Shown: one piece after another, positions 1 to 8,094 of the stretch
How positions within the stretch are numbered: position 1 is the stretch's first letter
Layout of the letters: every line of letters begins with the position of its first letter
Source of the DNA: Psychrobacter sp.
Lineage (GTDB): Bacteria > Pseudomonadota > Gammaproteobacteria > Pseudomonadales > Moraxellaceae
DNA: 13,497 nucleotides
Assembly (NCBI GenBank): GCA_012270355.1
Contig: JAAXIL010000017.1
Coordinates: 6,625-20,121, forward strand
Direction of reading: 5' to 3'
Made by a program: the position numbers and the translations under genes
Notes under the pieces: model-generated
Told to the model about the DNA's origin: nothing
Seen by the model: only the letters and a program-made list of their open reading frames with translations
Databases searched by the model: none

Positions 1-114
1 TTTTTTATACATCATTTTACATACCATCTTATCAACGAAGTATTTTAATACACAAAAAAAATCCCCGTGCGAGCCTGCCATATCAAAGATTCTCAGAGCT
101 ACCATTTTTCCGCC

Positions 115-960
115 ATGCCCCCAAAGCGAGATGTGGGCATGCCTCGTGCGGTGGTGGTGGCAATAATCATCCATGCGGTGATTATCTTTGGTATTTCCTT
201 TGGTAGTGAGCTTGATCCAACTCAAAATATGACCGATGTGGCGACTGCCCTGACGCAAAACTTAGAGGAAAACACCGAGGCGAATTTTGTTGCTAACGCC
301 AGCCAAGAAGGTGGCGGACAAGTGGAAGAACAATTGCGACTTGAGACGACCGAAGTTAGCCCGTTGACCGAAGAGACGGTGCAAGATACGCAAGACATTA
401 TCAATCTCGAGCAGCAAGTTCGCCAGCAAAATTATCAAGACAGCTATTTACTCACCACCATCAGTTGGCGAGAAGTGGATGAAGATTCGGATAATAAAGA
501 CGAGCAAGCCGAGGATAATTTGCTTGAGCAAGAGGCAAGAATACGCCAAGAAATTGCCACACTGGAGGCTCAGTTATCGCAGCGTCAACAAGTCTTTGCA
601 CAAAAATCCAAAATCGAGACTGTGGACAGCAACTCAACCACGCACGGCAAAGCCTCGCAATATCTTGAGCGGTTTCGTCAGCATGTCGAAAATGTGGGTA
701 ACGCCACTTATCCACCACAAGCTAAGCTACAAGGCATTGAAGGAAATGTGATGCTGATGGTGATCATCAAAAACGATGGGAATATCAAAGCCATCCGCCT
801 GCTGGAGTCGTCTGGCTCAAAAATCTTAGATGAAGCGGCGAAACAGTCGGTGCGTCAAGCCGCCCCCTTCGGTAAGTTTACTGCCGATATGACCGACATT
901 GTTGAGCTTCGGGTGATCCGCACATGGAGCTATGGGGATGGGGTATCGGTAGAGTATTAA
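115..960 (+). CDS. TonB-family energy transducer
   Basis: TonB proteins pass inner-membrane proton-motive force to outer-membrane receptors across the periplasm. From the ATG at 115 the protein is 281 residues. It has a short basic N-terminus and one membrane anchor at about 10-30 (PRAVVVAIIIHAVIIFGISF). A long acidic, Gln-rich linker includes a probable coiled coil at about 134-165. The C-terminal TonB fold spans about 183-276, with the YPPQA motif, the strand GNVMLMVII and the closing strand VELRVIRTW. The linker is Glu/Gln-rich rather than the Pro/Lys-rich type of E. coli TonB, as in TonB-like proteins of Moraxellaceae and Pseudomonas TonB3. No ExbB/ExbD genes are nearby, so the partner is unknown. 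The start is uncertain: an in-frame GTG lies at 67 and another ATG at 139, none with a good ribosome site. I chose 115 because it leaves a short basic tail before the anchor. Confidence 0.85.
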   Translation: MPPKRDVGMPRAVVVAIIIHAVIIFGISFGSELDPTQNMTDVATALTQNLEENTEANFVANASQEGGGQVEEQLRLETTEVSPLTEETVQDTQDIINLEQQVRQQNYQDSYLLTTISWREVDEDSDNKDEQAEDNLLEQEARIRQEIATLEAQLSQRQQVFAQKSKIETVDSNSTTHGKASQYLERFRQHVENVGNATYPPQAKLQGIEGNVMLMVIIKNDGNIKAIRLLESSGSKILDEAAKQSVRQAAPFGKFTADMTDIVELRVIRTWSYGDGVSVEY

Positions 961-1025
961 ACCTGTTAAGTCTGATTTGTCTAATGTCTAACCCCAATCA
1001 TTAAACCCGACCTCAAATTATAGTG

Positions 1026-1814
1026 TTAAAACTTATAATTTGCCCCGAGCATGGTGCGGTAGGTCAATCGGTCCTTGACCATCGGGCTATCGTACTGCTC
1101 ATCGCTTAAGTAAGCCACGTTTTGCCCCAAAATCAGCGACCAGTCGCTATTTAAATCATAGGTTGCATTAACATTCACATAAGGGCTAACGCTAGATTTT
1201 GCCTCATATTTTGCCACGCCTGTTTTATTCGACTCTTCATCAGACACGCCAAAATAATAATCGTTATAAGTGTCATTGACCCACTCAATGCCAACACTCG
1301 GATAGACGGTTAATTTGTTGTTTTGATAACGGGCTAAGTAGGCTAGGCGAGCGACCGTACCACCGCTATTGTCGAGCACGTCGGTTGCCAGTTGAGCACG
1401 AAAGCCACCGATGGGCGTTCGCCTGACATAGCTCACCCCTGCCAACCCAGAAATTTCTCGCTCGTCCAAGCCTTTCAATGCCCCGTTGGCATCTTCGGGA
1501 TCAAATTCATAGCCCCCAGGCTGTAAAAAGACCGATACTTCGTTGACGTCGTCGCTTAGGACATAGCCACCGATCTGGCTACCCCGAGCATACACCTTAC
1601 CATTGTCATAAATGAGACTGGGCAAGACTCGAATTTCTGTCCCATCCGTGTCATAAGCATTGTTACCTGCGATGACGCTCGCCCCCACTTGAATGCCAAT
1701 TTTATCTTCATCTTGGTTATGGCTATCTGACGCTAGGGCAGGCGAGACCATAAAACAGGTTGAGAATGTTGCAATTGAAGCTAATGTCAGTCTGCTGAAT
1801 TTAATCGTTGGCAT
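1026..1814 (-). CDS. MipA/OmpV family outer-membrane protein
   Basis: MipA/OmpV proteins are outer-membrane beta-barrels. In E. coli MipA scaffolds a murein hydrolase-synthase pair, but most family members have no proven role. The 262-residue product has a signal peptide (MPTIKFSRLTLASIATFSTC start, probable cleavage after ALA at 28). It then shows the family pattern of amphipathic strands: an early IGIQVGASVIAG segment, the segment RVLPSLIYDNGKVYARG, and a C-terminus ending in YKF as expected for BAM-assembled barrels. The start at 1814 was preferred over an upstream ATG at 1874 because AAGGAAAG sits just before it and because it gives a clean signal peptide. It lies downstream of, and in the same direction as, the rhomboid gene, but a 139-base gap makes co-transcription uncertain. 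The family call is firm; the function is not. Confidence 0.85.
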   Translation of the reverse strand: MPTIKFSRLTLASIATFSTCFMVSPALASDSHNQDEDKIGIQVGASVIAGNNAYDTDGTEIRVLPSLIYDNGKVYARGSQIGGYVLSDDVNEVSVFLQPGGYEFDPEDANGALKGLDEREISGLAGVSYVRRTPIGGFRAQLATDVLDNSGGTVARLAYLARYQNNKLTVYPSVGIEWVNDTYNDYYFGVSDEESNKTGVAKYEAKSSVSPYVNVNATYDLNSDWSLILGQNVAYLSDEQYDSPMVKDRLTYRTMLGANYKF

Positions 1815-1910
1815 GACAGCTTTCCTTATATGACGTATAAAATAGATAGGGTGATGATGACTTTCATAACCCATAAGGCAACCAAAGCGTTAAGGTAATG
1901 AAGTCAAAAT

Positions 1911-1964
1911 GCTATGAATGAGATGCTACAAACCAGACCCTACAAACCAAACGCTATGAATGAG
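1911..1964. repeat. Nested short direct repeats between mipA-like and rhomboid genes
   Basis: GCTATGAATGAG occurs at 1911-1922 and again at 1953-1964. Between the copies CTACAAACCA occurs at 1926-1935 and 1940-1949. The second 12-mer overlaps the stop codon of the rhomboid gene (1954-1956). This suggests a small duplication at the 3' end of that gene. It has no recognised function. Confidence 0.5.
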
Positions 1965-2784
1965 CGACCATAAACGTCTGCCAATCCGTCGCAAGCGTCC
2001 ACCAAATTGCAATGAACGCCAACATCAATCCAATAATTGCCAGCCAGGGTTGCCAAAGAAAAGCATGATTATTAGGACGTTTCGACTGCGAAAGTATGCC
2101 CCACACTAATGCCAGTGCCAACACCATACCAGTCAACGCCCCGCCGATATGTCCTGCATTATCAATACCAGGCACGACAAACCCATACGCCAAATTGATG
2201 CCCATGATCAGTGCCAGTCCTTTAAGCGGTGCGGCATTGGCTTTAAGGGAGGGGGGCATGGGTGCGGATGACGAGCTTTGTGCGGATTGTTCGGCATAGC
2301 GACGGATGGCTCGGCGTTGCATGACATAACGACACGCTTCAATCGTGAGCAGTGCCATACCCAGTCCCATGATGCCACCCGAAGCTCCAGCCGACTGTCC
2401 AATTTGGCGTAAGCCGTCTTGCTCAATTGCCTGCCATGTTATCCACCCATTCAGCAAATTACCGCCAATCGCTGACAGTAGAAACAGGGCTAAAAATTGG
2501 ACTGAACCAAAGTGGCGTTCTGCTACCTGCCCGAAATAAAACAGAGCAAAGGTATTGAACATCAAGTGCATCAAGCCAATGTGCAAAAATGCACTGGTGA
2601 CTAACCGCCAAGGTTCATCGGCAAAGGAGCTTGGGAAAAAGTTTGCCCCCCAACGGTACAAATCTTCTGAGGTTGGGTTGTCAATATTTACGCCTGAACC
2701 GATTTGCACGATAAACAAGCCGAGAATAACAACCATCAAAATGAGCGTTACGGGGGCATTGGCGAAGAACTGCTTTAGGGTCAT
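1954..2784 (-). CDS. Rhomboid family intramembrane serine protease
   Basis: Rhomboids cleave transmembrane segments of other proteins inside the lipid bilayer. The 276-residue protein carries the full signature. HIGLMHLMFN (68-77) supplies the HxxxHxxxN motif on the second membrane segment. GASGG (133-137) holds the nucleophile Ser135, and GHIGGAL (211-217) holds the catalytic His212. Six or seven hydrophobic segments can be seen, near 12-29, 61-85, 95-115, 134-155, 186-205, 208-232 and 242-266. A Ser/Ala/Pro- and Arg-rich loop of about 30 residues (157-188) separates the Ser helix from the next segment and is longer than in E. coli GlpG. It begins 47 bases after the stop of the hydroxy-acid dehydrogenase gene in the same direction, so the two may share a transcript. 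No substrate can be inferred. No strong ribosome site is visible before the ATG. Confidence 0.93.
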   Translation of the reverse strand: MTLKQFFANAPVTLILMVVILGLFIVQIGSGVNIDNPTSEDLYRWGANFFPSSFADEPWRLVTSAFLHIGLMHLMFNTFALFYFGQVAERHFGSVQFLALFLLSAIGGNLLNGWITWQAIEQDGLRQIGQSAGASGGIMGLGMALLTIEACRYVMQRRAIRRYAEQSAQSSSSAPMPPSLKANAAPLKGLALIMGINLAYGFVVPGIDNAGHIGGALTGMVLALALVWGILSQSKRPNNHAFLWQPWLAIIGLMLAFIAIWWTLATDWQTFMVAHS

Positions 2785-2831
2785 AGGTTTTTTATAACGA
2801 GGTGTAAAATTTTATGTTTATTGAGGTGATA

Positions 2832-4040
2832 TTAACGCCAATCGACAGCTCGCAGATAGGGGGGATAAGTTTTTAAGGTTTCAAATGTGCCAGGCACGAG
2901 CATATCGTGTCCAACATGGCTAATATCTTGAAGCCCACAAAAGCCCATTGTCACATCGCATTCATGACGGATGATTTCCAAAGCCCGACGCACGCCATCC
3001 TCACCATACGCCCCTAAGCCATACAAAAATGCCCGTCCAATCATCGTGCCTGATGCTCCTAAGGCAATGGCTTTTAGCACGTCTTGCCCTGATCGGATAC
3101 CACTGTCTAGCCACACTTCGATGTTGCTGTTTTCTGCCTTAACCGCTTGCACCACTTCGCTTAAGCACGCAATGGATGAGGGAGCACCATCCAACTGTCG
3201 CCCACCATGATTTGACACCACCAATGCATCCGCCCCGCTTTTTGCTGCTAAAATGGCATCTTCAGGTTCCATGATGCCTTTAATCACCAACTTGCCACCC
3301 CATGCGTCCTTGATACGGGCAACATGATCCCAGCTGAGGCTCGGGTCAAATTGATCGTTCGTCCACGACGACAACGATGCCATGTCGCCCACGCCTTTGG
3401 CATGCCCCACGATGTTGCCAAAGGTTCGCCGTTTAGTGCCGAGCATCCGCATGCACCATTCGGGCTTGGTCATCAGATTTAAGATATTGGCCAATGTTGG
3501 GCGGGGTGGGGCAGACAGTCCATTTTTAATGTCTTTATGGCGTTGTCCAAGCACTTGCAAATCAGCGGTTAAAATGAGTGCCGAACAATTGGCGGCTTTG
3601 GCTCGGCGAATGATATTATTAACAAACTCATGATCTTTCATCACATAAAGCTGAAACCAAAACGGGGTGCCAACATGGGTAGCAATGTCTTCAATGGAAC
3701 AAATGCTCATCGTCGACAATGAAAACGGAATGCCAAACTTTTCGGCACGAGCAGCGTGAATTTCACCATCTGCCCACATCATGCCTGTAAATCCTGTTGG
3801 GGCGATTGACACAGGCATACTCACGTCTTGACCCAGCATTTGCGTGGCAAGGCTACGGTTGGACAAGTCTTTGAGTACCCGCTGTTTGAGTTTGATGCGA
3901 TCAAAGTCGGTTTCGTTGTTGCGATAGGTGGTTTCTGTCCAAGCCCCCGAATCCACATAGTCGTAAAACATTCTTGGAACTTTTCGCTCGGCCACACGGC
4001 GTAAATCTTCGATTTCGGTGATTTTGCTTAAATCTTTCAT
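2832..4040 (-). CDS. FMN-dependent alpha-hydroxy-acid dehydrogenase (LldD-type)
   Basis: Members oxidise L-2-hydroxy acids such as L-lactate, glycolate or mandelate to the 2-oxo acid with FMN. The membrane-linked ones pass electrons to quinone. From the ATG at 4040 the protein has 402 residues and is a complete TIM barrel. Expected active-site residues are present: Tyr27 in FYDYVDSGA, Tyr132 in WFQLYV, Asp160 in LTAD, Lys254 in VIKG, and His278 and Arg281 in SNHGGRQLDG. The FMN-phosphate region DSGIRSGQDV and GRAFLYG follows. It resembles E. coli LldD along most of its length, but the substrate cannot be fixed from sequence, so I give no symbol. A TTG at 4070 would add ten residues; I prefer the ATG, although neither has a clear ribosome site. 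The gene is divergent from mtgA and precedes the rhomboid gene. Confidence 0.92.
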   Translation of the reverse strand: MKDLSKITEIEDLRRVAERKVPRMFYDYVDSGAWTETTYRNNETDFDRIKLKQRVLKDLSNRSLATQMLGQDVSMPVSIAPTGFTGMMWADGEIHAARAEKFGIPFSLSTMSICSIEDIATHVGTPFWFQLYVMKDHEFVNNIIRRAKAANCSALILTADLQVLGQRHKDIKNGLSAPPRPTLANILNLMTKPEWCMRMLGTKRRTFGNIVGHAKGVGDMASLSSWTNDQFDPSLSWDHVARIKDAWGGKLVIKGIMEPEDAILAAKSGADALVVSNHGGRQLDGAPSSIACLSEVVQAVKAENSNIEVWLDSGIRSGQDVLKAIALGASGTMIGRAFLYGLGAYGEDGVRRALEIIRHECDVTMGFCGLQDISHVGHDMLVPGTFETLKTYPPYLRAVDWR

Positions 4041-4245
4041 AAAATGCTGATAAAAGTGGTTAAATAACAAAGGTTATAAAGGTTATAGATGTCAATACCG
4101 CAAATGGCAATCAATTGAGAAGTCAAACCCCAATCGGTTATGATAGGCGTTTTAGGCGTCATTATTCAATCCCTAAATTTTTCGGCATCAGGCAGGTCTA
4201 TATATTTAGGTAACTTGAAAGACAACTCGATAGGTAACAACAAGC

Positions 4246-5025
4246 ATGGCATCTCCCTCACCGCAAAGTCGCACACCCGCAGAGTACAACTCTAAACCGC
4301 CCAGGCAGTCTAGTCAGCCCCGTTCATTGGTTAGTCGTATTAGCTCGCTTATTAAACGTCTGTTTTGGTCGGTGATTTTGCTGGTCGTGGCATTTTATAT
4401 CATGGTCGCAGGCTTGCTGAAAGTGTGGGAAACAAAGCCTATCAACAACAGTATGTTTATGCTCGCTCATCGGCTTGGTGGTGGCACGGTCACCCAAACG
4501 TGGGTCGATTACGATGCCATTGCCAAGTCTGCCAAACAGGCTGCCATCGCCAGTGAGGATGCCAAGTTTGTCACGCACGAGGGCTTTGACATGGAAGGCA
4601 TTGAGGCGGCTATCGAAAAAAACAAAGCCACGGGCGAGCTGTCGGCAGGGGGGTCGACCATCACCCAGCAATTGGCAAAAAATTTGTTTTTGACTTCGCA
4701 TCGGTCATTCATTCGTAAAGGTGTGGAAGCCAGCATTACCTTAATGATAGAAAAAATGTGGAGCAAAGAGCGGATTTTGACCGCTTATCTGAACGTGGCG
4801 GAATTTGGCGATGGCATATATGGCATTGAGGCAGCTGCCCAGCACTATTTTGATAAACCTGCCAGTAAGCTGAATCGGGAAGAGTCTGCATTACTCATCT
4901 GCATGCTTACCAATCCCAAATACTATCAAGATAATATGGATGCCAAACGCCTGCGAAATAAACAACGCATTATTTTGCGTCGAATGAACAGTGCCAGTTT
5001 GCCTGTCCCGAAATCCGCCCCTTAA
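4246..5025 (+). CDS. mtgA: Monofunctional peptidoglycan glycosyltransferase MtgA
   Basis: MtgA polymerises lipid II into glycan strands at the periplasmic face of the inner membrane, without a transpeptidase domain. The 259-residue product has a Ser/Pro/Arg-rich cytoplasmic tail (1-36), one membrane anchor (about 38-58) and a complete GT51 domain. Motif 1 is SEDAKFVTHEGFD, with catalytic Glu104. Motif 2 is GGSTITQQLAKNLFL (135-149). Motif 3 is RKGVEA, with the second family-conserved Glu161. Motif 4 is KERILTAYLNVAEFG, and motif 5 includes YFDKPASKLNREESALL. The protein ends soon after, which excludes a bifunctional class A penicillin-binding protein. It is divergent from the dehydrogenase gene across about 200 bases. 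In those bases TATATATTTAGGTAAC and GATAGGTAAC are visible, but I see no promoter I would assert. Confidence 0.95.
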   Translation: MASPSPQSRTPAEYNSKPPRQSSQPRSLVSRISSLIKRLFWSVILLVVAFYIMVAGLLKVWETKPINNSMFMLAHRLGGGTVTQTWVDYDAIAKSAKQAAIASEDAKFVTHEGFDMEGIEAAIEKNKATGELSAGGSTITQQLAKNLFLTSHRSFIRKGVEASITLMIEKMWSKERILTAYLNVAEFGDGIYGIEAAAQHYFDKPASKLNREESALLICMLTNPKYYQDNMDAKRLRNKQRIILRRMNSASLPVPKSAP

Positions 5026-5056
5026 TTCAAAACCACCATTCAAAATCGCTACCCAT

Positions 5057-5079
5057 AAATGTGAATCACAAATGTGAAT
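5057..5079. promoter_or_regulatory. Direct repeat and palindrome upstream of ppk1, possible operator
   Basis: AAATGTGAAT occurs at 5057-5066 and 5070-5079, a 13-base period. The overlap creates the palindrome TGTGA-A-TCACA at 5060-5070. Half-sites resemble CRP half-sites, but the spacer is 1 base instead of 6, so a CRP site is not supported. The period also differs from the usual 11-base PhoB repeat. Its position about 130 bases before ppk1 makes an operator plausible, but unproven. Confidence 0.3.
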
Positions 5080-5203
5080 TCTGCATCGAATTTTTTAGCA
5101 ATAATTTTGTAGCAATATCGTTAAATTAAACGTCCTTTTTATAAATTTGTCATTTCTGATTGATAGGATAATCCACATTATTCTCACCAAAAAGGCGTTT
5201 ATT

Positions 5204-7450
5204 ATGTCAAACAAATCGACAGACAATTCCAAATCCAAATCTTCTACCAACAAAAACAACACCACGCCTTCCACTACTGCCAAAAAGCTTGCCAATGATC
5301 CCATTGTCACGCCACGTTCTGCCAGTCCCGTACCCGATGCCGCATTAACCGAACTTGATTGGCAACGCTTTAATGACGGTGAATATAGCGATAATTGCTA
5401 TATCAACCGAGAGTTGTCGTGGTTGCAATTTCACTTGCGGGTACTTGCTCAAGCAACCAATCCAAGCCACCCTTTGCTTGAACGCTTATTTTTTCTCATC
5501 ATCTTTTCCTCAAATATGGATGAGTTTTTTGAGATACGAGTGGCAGGCTTGATGCAAAAAATGCGACACGGTAATCTCTCCACCAGTATGGATGGGATGC
5601 GACCCAGCGACATCATTCGGGAAATCTCGGACATCGCTCACGATGCCATCACCGAGCAATATCGCATCCTAAACGAGATAATTTTGCCCGAGATGGCAAA
5701 AGAGGATATCCGCTATCTCAAACGCGACGAACTCAGTGCCAAACAGTCGGCATGGATGAACGACTATTTTGTCAATCAAGTCATGCCCGTGTTGACGCCA
5801 ATCAGCATCGACCCTGCCCATCCGTTCCCTCGGCTTATTAATAAAAGCCTAAATTTTATGGTGACGCTCGACGGTAAGGATGCATTTGGACGAGACATTC
5901 ATTTTGCAGTCGTGCCAGCCCCTCGTAGTTTGCCTCGGGTTATCCGTTTGCCTGATGAACTGACCGACGGTAAAGAGCATCACATCATGCTGTCCGCCGT
6001 CATTCACGAACACGTTGGCAAGTTGTTCCCAGGCATGAGCGTGACGGGTTGTCACCAATTTCGCTTAACCCGCAATGCTGATTTTGAATTGTCCGAAGAC
6101 GTGGAAGACATCGCCAAAGCTTTAGAGGGCGAGCTAGATAACCGTCGCTTTGGCGATGAAGTTCGCCTTGAGGTTACTACTAATTGCCCAAGCGAGATTA
6201 GCGACTTTTTGCTCGAGGAATTCGAGATGCAACCTTATCAGTTGTATCGGGTAGATGGACCTGTCAATCTGACCCGCTTGCTTTTTGACTTTAACATTCC
6301 TGAGTTGCGTTACAAGCCATTTACGCACGTTGTGCCAAAGCCGTTTCGCCGTGAATCCTTCGAAAAAGGTGAGAGCATGTTCACTGCCTTGCGTCGTGGC
6401 GACGTGTTAGTGCATCATCCGTTTGAATCGTTTACGCCTGTGGTGAATTTTATTCGTCAAGCTGCCCACGACCCCAAAGTGCTCGCCATCAAGCAGACGC
6501 TATACCGCTCGGCAAACAATTCCGAAATCGTGCAAGCCCTTGCCGAAGCCGCTCGTAATGGCAAAGAAGTGACGGCAGTCATTGAACTTCGAGCCAGGTT
6601 CGATGAAGCGTCCAATATCGAGGTGGCAAACGTTTTACAAGAGGCGGGGGCAGTGGTGGTATATGGCATCGTTGGCTACAAAACGCATGCCAAACTTATA
6701 CTCATTGTACGACGTGAAAATGACCAAATCCGCCGTTATGTGCACCTTGGCACGGGCAACTATCACGAAGGCAACGCCAAAGCCTACACCGATTATGGAT
6801 TATTCACTGCCGATGAAGAAATTGCCGAAGACGTGCATAAAATTTTCCAAGAGCTGACGGGCATGGGCAAACCTGCTAAAGTCAACAAGTTGCTACATGC
6901 ACCGTTCACGTTGCATGACCAACTACTGGGGTTCATTGATGAAGAAATTGAACACGCCAAAGCGGGTAAAGACGCCCACATCATCATCAAATGTAATGCC
7001 CTGACTGAGCAAAAACTCATTGACAAACTCTATGATGCGTCGCAGGCAGGTGTAAAAATTGAATTGATTTTGCGTTCCATGTGTTGCTTGCGTCCCCAAG
7101 TCAAAGGTTTATCCGCAAACATCACCGTGCGGTCTGTTGTTGGGCGAGTTTTGGAGCACACTCTGGTGTATTATTTCTTCAATGATGGCGACAAACGCCT
7201 GTATTGTGGTAGTGCTGATTGGATGGACAGAAACCTATTTCATCGGGTTGAAGTGGCGTTTCCGATTGAGGATAAAAAGTTGTTTAAGCGGGTATTTAAC
7301 GATGGCTTGCAAGCCTATTTGGATGACAACGTGCAAGCGTGGGAATTATCGGGTGATGGTAGTTGGCATCAAGTGACGCCTAAGAAAGGCGAAACTCCGT
7401 TTATCGCTCAAAGTCATTTGCTTAAAACCATCAATAAGGTTCGGGTTTAG
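5204..7450 (+). CDS. ppk1: Polyphosphate kinase 1
   Basis: Ppk1 reversibly transfers the gamma phosphate of ATP to inorganic polyphosphate through a phospho-histidine. From the ATG at 5204 the protein is 748 residues. A polar low-complexity extension rich in Ser, Thr, Asn and Lys occupies about 1-64. The conserved N-terminal block starts with NRELSWLQF at 68. Two phospholipase-D-like halves follow. The first has [17 protein letters not shown] and YKTHAKL with His495, equivalent to the autophosphorylated His435 of E. coli, and then HLGTGNYHE. The second has [11 protein letters not shown] with His652, equivalent to His592, and GSADWMDRN. Nothing catalytic is missing. An upstream in-frame TTG (5147) is less likely because AAAAAGGCG precedes the ATG. 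No ppx follows; three small acidic genes do. The N-terminal extension is longer than in E. coli Ppk. Confidence 0.96.
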   Translation: MSNKSTDNSKSKSSTNKNNTTPSTTAKKLANDPIVTPRSASPVPDAALTELDWQRFNDGEYSDNCYINRELSWLQFHLRVLAQATNPSHPLLERLFFLIIFSSNMDEFFEIRVAGLMQKMRHGNLSTSMDGMRPSDIIREISDIAHDAITEQYRILNEIILPEMAKEDIRYLKRDELSAKQSAWMNDYFVNQVMPVLTPISIDPAHPFPRLINKSLNFMVTLDGKDAFGRDIHFAVVPAPRSLPRVIRLPDELTDGKEHHIMLSAVIHEHVGKLFPGMSVTGCHQFRLTRNADFELSEDVEDIAKALEGELDNRRFGDEVRLEVTTNCPSEISDFLLEEFEMQPYQLYRVDGPVNLTRLLFDFNIPELRYKPFTHVVPKPFRRESFEKGESMFTALRRGDVLVHHPFESFTPVVNFIRQAAHDPKVLAIKQTLYRSANNSEIVQALAEAARNGKEVTAVIELRARFDEASNIEVANVLQEAGAVVVYGIVGYKTHAKLILIVRRENDQIRRYVHLGTGNYHEGNAKAYTDYGLFTADEEIAEDVHKIFQELTGMGKPAKVNKLLHAPFTLHDQLLGFIDEEIEHAKAGKDAHIIIKCNALTEQKLIDKLYDASQAGVKIELILRSMCCLRPQVKGLSANITVRSVVGRVLEHTLVYYFFNDGDKRLYCGSADWMDRNLFHRVEVAFPIEDKKLFKRVFNDGLQAYLDDNVQAWELSGDGSWHQVTPKKGETPFIAQSHLLKTINKVRV

Positions 7451-7613
7451 GTTTTATAAAACTGGGCTGATATAGAATTGAGTTTAAATACCAGTAAGCT
7501 AAGTTTGAAACAAAAATCGGACATACAGCAACCAACTTAATATTGGTTATTCAGTAAGAGTATGTGATAGTTGATGCCACGATTTTTAATAATTTGATCT
7601 TAAGGAAACAATC

Positions 7614-7784
7614 ATGAGCAACGCAGACAACAAGGCGAATAAACCCGAAGAGCTATCAGACGTGCAAAAGTCGGCACAAAATCCTAATCTTGATGCTCTA
7701 AAAAATAATGATGAAAGTGGTAAAACGGATGCTCAAAAAGGTGAGAATCCTGCCCCATTTATCGATAAAGATTTAGAATCCTAA
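7614..7784 (+). CDS. Small acidic, probably disordered protein (56 aa)
   Basis: I do not recognise this protein. It is supported by an ATG with a good ribosome site (TAAGGAAA at 7601-7608), an open frame of 56 codons, and a position as first of three similar genes. The product has 12 Asp/Glu against 7 Lys, no Cys, Trp or Tyr, one Phe and many Asn, Gln and Ser. It has no signal peptide or membrane segment. Such composition predicts an intrinsically disordered cytoplasmic protein. Near the C-terminus AQKGENPAP shares the QKGE string with the third gene of the group. It starts 163 bases after ppk1, enough for its own promoter. A role in stress or polyphosphate physiology is only a guess from neighbourhood. 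Confidence 0.7.
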   Translation: MSNADNKANKPEELSDVQKSAQNPNLDALKNNDESGKTDAQKGENPAPFIDKDLES

Positions 7785-7786
7785 TT

Positions 7787-7809
7787 TGCTATTTTAATTA
7801 GCAGTTTTT
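7787..7809 (+). terminator. Weak hairpin with U-run after first small gene
   Basis: TGCTA (7787-7791) and TAGCA (7799-7803) can pair across a 7-base loop and are followed by GTTTTTA. The stem is only five pairs, so this would be at most a leaky terminator or a transcript-end stabiliser between the first two small genes. Confidence 0.3.
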
Positions 7810-7844
7810 ACGCTTAAAACTTAGTACAACTCGTAGGAAGTAAT

Positions 7845-8030
7845 ATGTCAATCAACGAAACCATTACCATCAAAGACCCAAAGGCAGCAGCAGAGGCTCG
7901 AGAAGTACAAGAAGAAGCTCGTGAGCATAATGTGTCTCAAAACAGTGTGCCTTCTGATATTAAAGGCGAGGCGGATGAATATGTTGTGGGAAAGGATGCG
8001 GCTGACGAGGTAGCAAACAAACCTCGCTGA
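7845..8030 (+). CDS. Small acidic, probably disordered protein (61 aa)
   Basis: This is an unrecognised protein of 61 residues with a convincing ribosome site (TAGGAAG, about six bases before the ATG). It has 14 Asp/Glu against 8 Lys/Arg, no Cys, Trp or Phe and one Tyr. The first half (KAAAEAREVQEEAREH) could form a charged helix; the rest, containing VPSD, KGEADEY and GKDAADEV, looks disordered. No export signal or membrane segment is present. NETITIK near the start matches DETITQ in the next gene, and both contain VPSD, which suggests that these two neighbours are diverged duplicates. It lies 60 bases after the first small gene and 64 bases before the third, so one transcript is possible. 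Confidence 0.75.
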   Translation: MSINETITIKDPKAAAEAREVQEEAREHNVSQNSVPSDIKGEADEYVVGKDAADEVANKPR

Positions 8031-8046
8031 TTTTTAGCGTCTTTTT
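8025..8046 (+). terminator. Weak hairpin with U-run after second small gene
   Basis: CGCT (8025-8028, inside the last codons of the second small gene) pairs with AGCG (8036-8039) over a 7-base loop and is followed by TCTTTTT. With a four-pair stem this is a marginal terminator. It is listed because it repeats the arrangement seen after the first small gene. Confidence 0.25.
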
Positions 8047-8094
8047 AGCAACTTTGATAATATCGGACAATATTCAGCCAAGGATAACCAGACC

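Noticed and set aside
67..114. GTG at 67 as the start of the TonB-family protein
   Set aside because: No ribosome site precedes it and it adds 16 residues before the basic membrane-anchor start; ATG at 115 is preferred, though not proven.
1016..1040. AT-only hairpin at the end of the mipA-like gene as a terminator
   Set aside because: AATTATA/TATAATT would pair, but the stem has no G-C pairs and no T-run follows, so I do not call a terminator.
4324..4701. Minus-strand open frame of 125 codons opposite mtgA
   Set aside because: It lies entirely within the conserved MtgA coding region and its translation shows no domain or plausible start signal.
5060..5070. CRP-binding site
   Set aside because: TGTGA and TCACA half-sites are separated by one base instead of six, so CRP could not bind in the normal way.
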